Origin: CAYLRF01 sp964385995
Lineage (GTDB): Bacteria; Bacillota; Clostridia; Lachnospirales; Lachnospiraceae
Direction of reading: 5' to 3'
Length of the DNA: 8,872 nt
NCBI GenBank assembly: GCA_964385995.1
Contig: CAYLRF010000061.1
Span: forward strand, 1-8,872
The position numbers were made by a program, and so were the translations under genes. Below, in pieces: positions 1 through 5,041 of this stretch. The notes under the pieces are model-generated. The model was given only the letters and a program-made list of their open reading frames with translations, had not been told where the DNA came from and ran no database searches. The first letter of the stretch is position 1; every line of letters starts with the position of its first letter.

Positions 1-46
1 TTCAACTCTCTGCGTCCGAAAAATAGTCCAACTGAAACCAGAGTAA

Positions 47-75
47 ACTATAAGGCTTTTCCCGCCTGCTTGCAA
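47..75 (-). promoter_or_regulatory. Possible divergent promoter reading out of the left edge
   Basis: On the minus strand a TTGCAA hexamer (70-75; 4 of 6 to TTGACA) is followed after 17 bases by TATAGT (47-52; 5 of 6 to TATAAT). Transcription would start near position 40 and leave the window, so it would serve an unseen gene divergent from the aminopeptidase. It is only a hexamer match; nothing of the gene itself is visible. Confidence 0.35.
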
Positions 76-117
76 GAGTTTTATCGAAATTTTTGACTGG
101 AACAAATCGGCGGTTTG

Positions 118-126
118 TGTTATACA
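118..126 (+). promoter_or_regulatory. Possible extended -10 promoter of the aminopeptidase gene
   Basis: TG at 118-119, one base, then TATACA (121-126) forms an extended -10 element about 80 bases before the aminopeptidase start. A TTGACT hexamer lies at 93-98, but the 22-base gap is too long for a normal -35/-10 pair, so the extended -10 would have to carry the promoter. Transcription would start near 133. This is inferred from motif matches only. Confidence 0.35.
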
Positions 127-162
127 TTTTTACGGCGCTTTGCGTTTCGTAACCTGAGACTT

Positions 163-180
163 TCCCGTAATCTCTCGGGA
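163..180 (+). repeat. Small inverted repeat in the aminopeptidase leader
   Basis: TCCCG (163-167) and CGGGA (176-180) can form a 5-bp stem with an 8-base loop in the predicted 5' untranslated region. A competing pairing of GAGA (156-159) with TCTC (171-174) is also possible. No T-run follows, so it is not a terminator. It may have no function. Confidence 0.25.
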
Positions 181-208
181 TGTCGCATTAAAATCGAGGT
201 GCTTTACC

Positions 209-2155
209 ATGACTGTTCCCGAAAAAACAGCTTCGCTTCGCGAACTTATGAAGAAAAACAATATCGGCGCTTACATAGTCTCATCTTCCGATCCGCATCT
301 GTGCGAGTACGTAAGCGAAAGATTTCGCTGCCGCGAATACATGACGGGATTTACGGGATCCGCGGGCACCGCCGTAATCACCGCAAATGAAGCGGCCTTA
401 TGGACGGACGGGCGATATTTCATACAGGCCGAAAGCGAGCTTAAGGGAAGCGACTATATCCTCCAAAGGGAGGGCGAGCCCGAAACGCCTTCTGTCGCCG
501 AATACATCCTTAATGCCCTCGCGGGCGCACACGGCGGCGGAAAAATCCCCGAAAATCGCGCGGCTATAAATGCCGCTCCCCGGATCTGCGCCTTCGACGG
601 CAGGGTCCTTTGCGAGGCTGATTTTAAAAAACTGCAAAGAAAATTATCCCCCGAGAACATCCCGTTAAACGGCGACTTTGATCTGGTGGGAGAAATTTGG
701 AAGAACAGGCCGCCTCTTTCCTCCGAACCCGCGTTTATGCTTGATATCGCTTACGCGGGCGAGGAGGTCTCATCAAAGCTTTCCCGTTTAAGGGCGAGGA
801 TGAAAGCGCTCAAATCCGACGCTCATATCATAAGCGCCCCCGATGAGATATGCTGGCTTTTAAATCTCAGGGGAAATGACATACCCTGCTGTCCCGTCTT
901 TTATTCTTACGCAGTCATATTCCCCGAGGAGGCGCATCTTTTCGCGGACAGGGAAAAGTTCTCATCCGAAATACTTGACGCGCTGTCGGCGGTAAATGTC
1001 ACGCTTCACCCGTATGAGTCTGTCTTTGATTTCGTGCGCGGGATGTCTGCCGCGACGGTACTTATAGATCCTGCCGCCACATCCCACGCGCTATATGCCG
1101 CCATACCAAAGGGGTGTCATATAAAAGAAAGCCTTGACCCGTGCGTTTTATTAAAGGCCGTAAAAAACAAGGTTGAGATAAGCAATCTTAAAAAAGCGCA
1201 TTTAAGGGACGCCGTGGCGCATGTGAAATTCCTCTGTCGTCTGAAAAGGCATTTTCGGGGAGACGTAAGAAATGATTTGAAAAACGCAGTCCGCGGCGAG
1301 GCGGACGACGCGGATAAACCGGATGAGGGCGCCTTTAAAACCGAATACGGCGGCGAAGCAAACCTTGTCACTTCGGTTACCGAGCTTACGGCGCAAGAGG
1401 TGCTTGAAAAGCTGCGCATGGACGAGGAAGGTTACATCGAACCCTCATTTTCACCCATAAGCGCCGCGGGAAGTCACTCAGCCGTTTGCCACTACTCATC
1501 CTCCGAAAATACAGATCGAACGCTCAGGGAAGGGGAATTTTATCTCTGCGACACGGGCGGACATTACCTTTACGGAACTACCGACATCACCCGCACTGTG
1601 GCTTTGGGCGTGATTTCCGACGAACTTAAAAAAGATTACACGACCGTGCTTCGCGGCAACCTTAAGCTCTCCGGCGCGGTATTTCCCGAAGGCACGAAAG
1701 GCGTAAATCTCGACATCCTCGCTCGCGGGCCCTTATGGAGCAGGATGCTCGACTATCGCCACGCGACGGGCCACGGCATAGGTTATCTTCTTAACGTGCA
1801 TGAGGGGCCGCAGGTCATAAGCGGCAGGGGCAAAAGTCTCGGTGAGAATGTCCCCTTAAGGGCCGGCATGGTGATATCCGACGAGCCCGGAATATATATC
1901 GAAGGCTCACACGGCGTAAGACTTGAAAACGAGCTTCTCGTAAAAGAATACGGAAAAAGCGAATACGGAAATTTTCTCTGTTTTGAGGTGCTGACTCTCG
2001 TTCCGTTTGATTTGGACGCCATAGACGCGTCCATGCTCTCCGATGAGGAAAAAGAAGCGCTGAACGCCTATCACAGACGTGTCCGCCGAAAAGTCTCTCC
2101 ATACCTCACACCCGATGAGGTAGATTGGCTCGAGGAAGCGACGCGTGAGATTTAG
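209..2155 (+). CDS. Xaa-Pro aminopeptidase, M24B (aminopeptidase P) family
   Basis: Metallopeptidase predicted to remove the N-terminal residue from peptides with proline in second position, probably in the cytoplasm since no signal peptide is seen. Two creatinase-like N-terminal domains (about residues 8-310) precede the pita-bread catalytic domain. The five expected metal ligands are present: D448 in CDTGG, D459 in GTTDITRT, H522 in GHGIG, E559 in DEPGIY and E573 in RLENE. Active-site histidines H428 (CHY) and H531 (NVHEGP) are also in place. A C-terminal extension (about 590-648) matches the long, XPNPEP1-like subgroup of roughly 600 residues. The 648-residue length is partly due to a hydrophilic insertion at about 349-386. 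The ATG start is supported by a GAGGTG ribosome site seven bases upstream. It stands alone on the plus strand and converges on scpB with a 53-base gap and no clear terminator. Family assignment is firm; the physiological substrate is not known. Confidence 0.95.
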   Translation: MTVPEKTASLRELMKKNNIGAYIVSSSDPHLCEYVSERFRCREYMTGFTGSAGTAVITANEAALWTDGRYFIQAESELKGSDYILQREGEPETPSVAEYILNALAGAHGGGKIPENRAAINAAPRICAFDGRVLCEADFKKLQRKLSPENIPLNGDFDLVGEIWKNRPPLSSEPAFMLDIAYAGEEVSSKLSRLRARMKALKSDAHIISAPDEICWLLNLRGNDIPCCPVFYSYAVIFPEEAHLFADREKFSSEILDALSAVNVTLHPYESVFDFVRGMSAATVLIDPAATSHALYAAIPKGCHIKESLDPCVLLKAVKNKVEISNLKKAHLRDAVAHVKFLCRLKRHFRGDVRNDLKNAVRGEADDADKPDEGAFKTEYGGEANLVTSVTELTAQEVLEKLRMDEEGYIEPSFSPISAAGSHSAVCHYSSSENTDRTLREGEFYLCDTGGHYLYGTTDITRTVALGVISDELKKDYTTVLRGNLKLSGAVFPEGTKGVNLDILARGPLWSRMLDYRHATGHGIGYLLNVHEGPQVISGRGKSLGENVPLRAGMVISDEPGIYIEGSHGVRLENELLVKEYGKSEYGNFLCFEVLTLVPFDLDAIDASMLSDEEKEALNAYHRRVRRKVSPYLTPDEVDWLEEATREI

Positions 2156-2208
2156 TGCCGCGTTCAAACCCCGCACACCGAGGCGCCGAACCTTAAAATC
2201 AGAGTGCC
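2156..2208. other. Convergent intergenic gap without a clear terminator
   Basis: The 53 bases between the stop codons of the aminopeptidase and scpB contain only a GGCGCC palindrome. There is no stem followed by a T-run on either strand. Transcripts from both sides may overlap here or end by a factor-dependent route. Confidence 0.5.
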
Positions 2209-2796
2209 TTAAACTTGGGGCTTTATTTTCGCGTCCTCTTTCGCCTGCGCCCGACCTTCAGCCTCCAGCTTTAATGTCTCGATTTTTTCACCGTCAAGAG
2301 GCGGAAGATCTTTAAGAGAAGTCAGGCCGAATCTTCTTAAGAACTCCTCTCCCGTCCCGAAAAGGATCGGTCTTCCGGGTGCCTCTTTTCTTCCGACTTC
2401 CTCGATAAGACCGTACTCGATAAGCCTGTTCACGGCGTGATCGGACTTTACGCCTCTTATGTGTTCTATCTCAAGCTTCGTAACAGGCTGTTTGTAGGCT
2501 ATGATGGAGAGCGTCTCAAGCGTCACATCGGTCAGGACCTGACGCTTCGGCTGTACGAGGAGTTTTATGAGGTACTCATTCATCTCTTTGGCGGAGCACA
2601 TCTGAAACGAACCGTCAAGCTCGATTATGCGGATACCTCTGCCTTCGCTCCCGTATCTTTCCATCATGCCGCGAATGATCCTGACAGTGGCATCCGCGTC
2701 CTGCCCTATGGCCACCGCGATCCTCTCCGCCTCCACGGCATCACCCATCGCGAATAAGATGGCTTCGATCGCGGCCTCAGTCTCGTTTATCTTCAC
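2209..2796 (-). CDS. scpB: Segregation and condensation protein B
   Basis: Regulatory kleisin-interacting (kite) subunit of the Smc-ScpA-ScpB condensin, which compacts and helps segregate the chromosome. The 195-residue protein has the two winged-helix domains of the family: an N-terminal one beginning EAAIEAILFAMGD, and a second containing LETLSIIAYKQPVTKLEIE (93-111) and GRKEAPGRPILFGTGEEF (135-152), both highly characteristic. A lysine- and glutamate-rich tail follows after about residue 165. The start is a GTG, chosen because it gives the family N-terminus and lies nine bases after a GAGGG ribosome site; no suitable upstream ATG was seen. It follows scpA after 74 bases on the same strand, the usual order, and the two are probably co-transcribed. 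Length is normal for the family. Confidence 0.95.
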   Translation of the reverse strand: MKINETEAAIEAILFAMGDAVEAERIAVAIGQDADATVRIIRGMMERYGSEGRGIRIIELDGSFQMCSAKEMNEYLIKLLVQPKRQVLTDVTLETLSIIAYKQPVTKLEIEHIRGVKSDHAVNRLIEYGLIEEVGRKEAPGRPILFGTGEEFLRRFGLTSLKDLPPLDGEKIETLKLEAEGRAQAKEDAKIKPQV

Positions 2797-2831
2797 TTAC
2801 GGCTTCCCTCTTTTCCGATGTATTTATAAAT

Positions 2832-2864
2832 CCGACGCGGCGGCCCGACGTATCTCTTCCGACG
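2832..2864. repeat. Three CCGACG hexamers between scpA and scpB
   Basis: CCGACG occurs at 2832-2837, 2845-2850 and 2859-2864, spaced 13 and 14 bases apart, inside the 74-base scpA-scpB gap. On the transcribed strand these read CGTCGG. The regular spacing is visible, but the hexamer is short and may recur by chance in this base composition. No function is assigned. Confidence 0.25.
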
Positions 2865-2870
2865 GTCGTC

Positions 2871-3683
2871 TTACATACCGCCGTCCTCTCCGATATCCGA
2901 AGGCGACGGGGCAGTCCCGGGAGACGTCGCACCTTCGCCTAAACGCGCGTCCGATATGATGATATCGTCATTTATGTTTTCCTGAGAAATTCTTATCTCT
3001 CCCGTCCTTGCCATCTCGAGGACGGCCAGGAAGGTCACGATGACGTGAATCCTGCTTTTTTGCGCGCCTAGGACGCGGGAAAACGAAAAACGTTTGTGCC
3101 CGCCGAGATATTTTTTCAGTGTCCCGATCTTTTCCTCTACCGTAGTCTCATCTTTTTCGACCTTCCCGAACCCGGCCTTTTCGGTATCGATTTTATCCGC
3201 ACCGCGCCTTAGGACCTCTTTAAACACTTCCCGAAGGCGCAAAAGCGTAACGCCGCTTAAAAGTTCATCCAAATTCGGAGGCGGCCTGTATCCCGCAACC
3301 TCCTTCGGGACTGACTCCCCTTTAAACGCCCTCCCCTCGCAGTCAAGCTCCAGTTCCTTTAACCTGCCTGACATATACCTGTACAGTTTATGCTCAAGTA
3401 GGCGCCGCGCCAATTCCTCTCTCGGATCCTCTTCATCCTCTCCCGCAATCTCATCTTTCGGCACTAGCATACGGCTTTTGATGTCAAGAAGCGTCGCCGC
3501 CATCAGCAGAAAATCGCTCATGGTGTCGAGATCGCGATCCTGCATTTTAGCGACATACGCGAGATACTGATCTGTGATCTCGGAAACGGGTATGTCATAT
3601 ATGTCTATTTTGTTTTGATCGATAAGATGAAGCAGAAGATCCAGCGGACCCTCGAACGCCTCAAGCTTCACAGGTATGATCAT
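2871..3683 (-). CDS. scpA: Segregation and condensation protein A (kleisin)
   Basis: Kleisin subunit that bridges the Smc heads and carries the ScpB dimer in the bacterial condensin ring. The 270-residue protein opens with the hallmark KLEAFEGPLDLLLHLI (6-21) and the DIYDIPVSEITDQYL stretch (27-41) of the N-terminal Smc-binding domain, followed by LLMAATLLDIKSRMLVP (59-75). A charged middle section leads to a C-terminal winged helix around residues 205-243 (VIVTFLAVLEMARTGEI). A short tail rich in Gly, Pro, Ser and Asp (about 246-270) is probably disordered. The ATG start has a GGGAG ribosome site four bases upstream, slightly close. It lies 77 bases after the phosphoesterase and 74 before scpB, all on one strand. 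No promoter compatible with its ribosome site is evident just upstream, so read-through from the genes above is likely. Confidence 0.95.
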   Translation of the reverse strand: MIIPVKLEAFEGPLDLLLHLIDQNKIDIYDIPVSEITDQYLAYVAKMQDRDLDTMSDFLLMAATLLDIKSRMLVPKDEIAGEDEEDPREELARRLLEHKLYRYMSGRLKELELDCEGRAFKGESVPKEVAGYRPPPNLDELLSGVTLLRLREVFKEVLRRGADKIDTEKAGFGKVEKDETTVEEKIGTLKKYLGGHKRFSFSRVLGAQKSRIHVIVTFLAVLEMARTGEIRISQENINDDIIISDARLGEGATSPGTAPSPSDIGEDGGM

Positions 3684-3697
3684 GAGGCTCCCTTTTT

Positions 3698-3751
3698 TTA
3701 TTTCACTGTCAGATCTTTGCCAAACTCTTTATTCACCGTCGGATTCATCAC
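3698..3751 (-). other. Tiny open frame just before scpA (17 codons)
   Basis: In the 77-base gap between the phosphoesterase and scpA a GTG (3749-3751) directly followed by an ATG opens a 17-codon frame that ends with TAA at 3698, just before the scpA ribosome site. It would encode a lysine-rich peptide ending DLTVK. No Shine-Dalgarno motif precedes it, so translation is doubtful. It may simply be non-coding spacer, and is listed only because it fills most of the gap. Confidence 0.12.
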
Positions 3752-3760
3752 TTTTTTTCG

Positions 3761-4684
3761 TCACTTCTCATCGCCCGCGACGGTTATCATGACGACCTCC
3801 GCCTGATTTAAAAAGCGAAGCTTTATCGTATGCTCTCCGATACCTTTGCTTACTATGCCGAAGGAATCACCGATCTTTGTCATCTCTCCAGAAAATTTCG
3901 GAAAAAGTTTACCCTGCGGCGAAATGACCCCCCTGAAACGCGGGATTCGCACCACGCCTCCGTGCAAATGGCCGGAAACGATAAGATCAGCTCCCCACCT
4001 TGCGTACCCGTACATGTGCGCGGGATTGTGCGCTATGAGGATATTGAAAGAGGCGGGATCCGCGGCCGGAAGATGCTTTTTCATGTACTCGAGGATGTCG
4101 GAGTCCTTACGGCACGCCTTATAATAAGAGGCGGGAAGCTCAAGTCCGAAGACGCGGACACTCCTCCCCTCCCAGCTTAAATTTGCGAAATCATTCTCCA
4201 GGTAAATGACACCTGCGGCCTCAAGCTCGCTTTTGTACCGCTCATATGTGTCGCCGAAATCGCGCGTGTTTTCTTTTACATGCTGCTCATGATTGCCGTT
4301 CGCGTAATAAACGGGCGCTATCTTCGTAAGAGCCTTGACAAAGTTTACGGCTTTTACGGGTCTTACGCCGCAGCCCGTCTTCGTATCATCCGCGGACGAC
4401 GCATGATTATCCCGCCCTGTCCGCTTCTTTTCGATAAACATATCTCCCGATATCAGTATGATGTCGGGTTTTTCTTCCGCCAGGGTTTTTAGAAGCTTTA
4501 TGTTTCCCTTCCCGTATTCACAGTCGTGCAAATCGCTTAAAAGCGCCGTTTTGCGCGGTTTCACGCCGCGAAGCTTCCCCGAGCGCACTTCATAGCGCGT
4601 GACGCGAAACGTGCGTACTTCCCTCACGCACTCTCCGGCGACAAGCGCCGCGATAATACCGACAGCCGCAAACACAAGCCACAT
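3761..4684 (-). CDS. Membrane-anchored calcineurin-like metallophosphoesterase
   Basis: Predicted two-metal phosphohydrolase of the YkuE/YaeI-like group, probably tethered by its N-terminus to the membrane. With the start used here it has 307 residues. A hydrophobic anchor (about 2-18, WLVFAAVGIIAALVAG) comes first. The metallophosphoesterase motifs follow in order: DLH (D51, H53), GD (D81), GNHE (N131, H132), AHNP (H219) and GHLH (H239, H241). All expected metal ligands are present. The frame stays open upstream to an ATG at 4732 and a GTG at 4759. However, the GTG lies inside a terminator stem, and the ATG at 4732 has no ribosome site. The ATG at 4684 has an AGAGAG six bases upstream and starts at the anchor, so it is preferred, with moderate certainty. 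The substrate cannot be told from sequence: relatives have been linked to envelope lipid or nucleotide phosphodiesters. It sits between rpsU and scpA. Confidence 0.88.
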   Translation of the reverse strand: MWLVFAAVGIIAALVAGECVREVRTFRVTRYEVRSGKLRGVKPRKTALLSDLHDCEYGKGNIKLLKTLAEEKPDIILISGDMFIEKKRTGRDNHASSADDTKTGCGVRPVKAVNFVKALTKIAPVYYANGNHEQHVKENTRDFGDTYERYKSELEAAGVIYLENDFANLSWEGRSVRVFGLELPASYYKACRKDSDILEYMKKHLPAADPASFNILIAHNPAHMYGYARWGADLIVSGHLHGGVVRIPRFRGVISPQGKLFPKFSGEMTKIGDSFGIVSKGIGEHTIKLRFLNQAEVVMITVAGDEK

Positions 4685-4706
4685 TTGATACTCTCTTTGC
4701 GAAAAG

Positions 4707-4720
4707 GCGCCGCGCGGCGC
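4707..4720. repeat. Perfect 14-base GC palindrome
   Basis: GCGCCGCGCGGCGC is a perfect dyad about 23 bases upstream of the preferred phosphoesterase start. On the minus strand it is followed by CTTTTC, so it could fold into a 5-bp stem with a 4-base loop and act as a weak back-up to the rpsU terminator or influence translation start. If the phosphoesterase begins at the upstream ATG (4732), the palindrome is simply coding sequence. Confidence 0.4.
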
Positions 4721-4739
4721 GCTTTCGCTCATAACATAG

Positions 4740-4764
4740 AAAAAGGAGTGCCGAAACACTCCTT
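4740..4764 (-). terminator. Intrinsic terminator after rpsU
   Basis: On the minus strand AAGGAGTG and CACTCCTT form a perfect 8-bp stem (4743-4764) around a TTTCGG loop, which resembles a UUCG tetraloop closed by a U-G pair. The stem runs into five T residues (4740-4744). It lies 40 bases beyond the rpsU stop codon. It probably ends the rpsU transcript and also that of the upstream ABC operon. Leakage through it may supply transcripts for the phosphoesterase and scpAB. Confidence 0.8.
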
Positions 4765-4804
4765 ACCGTCCCTTAATCGCGTCTCTTAAAAAAGCCCGCC
4801 CGAA

Positions 4805-4981
4805 TCAGTTATATCTGCGTTTTCTCGCGGCTTCCGATTTCTTCTTTCGTCTTACGCTGGGCTTTTCGTAATGCTCTCTCTTACGGATCTCCTGCTGGAT
4901 GCCCGCCTTCGCGCAGCTCCTCTTAAATCTGCGCAACGCGCTGTCGATGGACTCGTTCTCCTTAACAATCACATTTGACAT
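4805..4981 (-). CDS. rpsU: 30S ribosomal protein bS21
   Basis: Small, very basic protein of the 30S subunit, located near the mRNA exit region where the anti-Shine-Dalgarno helix forms. Translation of this frame gives 58 residues, the usual length in Clostridia. It begins MSNVIVKENESIDSALRRFK, continues through REHYEKPSVRRKKKSEAARK and ends KRRYN, which is unmistakable. The ATG is fixed by the conserved N-terminus. The GGAGGGAGGT ribosome site lies 13 bases upstream, an unusually long spacing, and no in-frame start is closer. The gene has its own strong promoter, which overlaps the stop codon of the upstream ABC gene, and an intrinsic terminator 40 bases downstream. It can therefore be made both alone and as the tail of the ABC operon. 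Confidence 0.97.
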   Translation of the reverse strand: MSNVIVKENESIDSALRRFKRSCAKAGIQQEIRKREHYEKPSVRRKKKSEAARKRRYN

Positions 4982-4994
4982 GATAACACTGCAT

Positions 4995-5004
4995 ACCTCC
5001 CTCC
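4995..5004 (-). promoter_or_regulatory. Ribosome binding site of rpsU with long spacing
   Basis: GGAGGGAGGT on the minus strand ends 13 bases before the rpsU ATG. Bacterial spacing is usually about 5-9 bases. An ATG directly after this site is in a different frame and soon diverges from bS21 sequence, so the start at 4981 is kept because of protein conservation. Confidence 0.7.
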
Positions 5005-5013
5005 GATGGAGCC

Positions 5014-5041
5014 ATTATACCATACGGTTCGGAATCGTCAA
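5014..5041 (-). promoter_or_regulatory. Strong vegetative promoter of rpsU
   Basis: On the minus strand TTGACG (5036-5041, 5 of 6 to consensus), a 16-base spacer and a perfect TATAAT (5014-5019). The predicted start is near 5007, giving an untranslated leader of about 26 bases. The TGA inside the -35 hexamer is also the stop codon of the ABC transporter gene. This is a good match for a sigma-A type housekeeping promoter. Confidence 0.85.

Noticed and set aside
115..390. 91-codon open frame overlapping the start of the aminopeptidase gene
   Set aside because: It runs in another frame through a clearly conserved gene, has no recognisable domain, and its product is an arginine-rich shadow sequence.
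1117..1419. 100-codon minus-strand frame inside the aminopeptidase gene
   Set aside because: Serine- and phenylalanine-rich translation typical of antisense to a real gene; no ribosome site or family match seen.
2156..2230. Long-range pairing of CAAACCCC with GGGGCTTT as a terminator for the aminopeptidase
   Set aside because: The loop would be over 40 bases with an imperfect stem inside the scpB coding end; not a credible intrinsic terminator.
3094..3570. 158-codon plus-strand frame opposite scpA
   Set aside because: Very serine-rich composition caused by reading the complement of charged ScpA codons; scpA itself is unmistakable.
3694..3722. TTGGCA-N17-TAAAAA as a promoter for scpA
   Set aside because: Transcription would begin after the scpA ribosome site, leaving no room for translation initiation, and the -10 match is weak.
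4783..4803. GGGCGGGC followed by six T residues just after rpsU as a terminator
   Set aside because: There is no complementary GCCCGCCC arm nearby, so no stem can form; the perfect hairpin at 4743-4764 is the better call.
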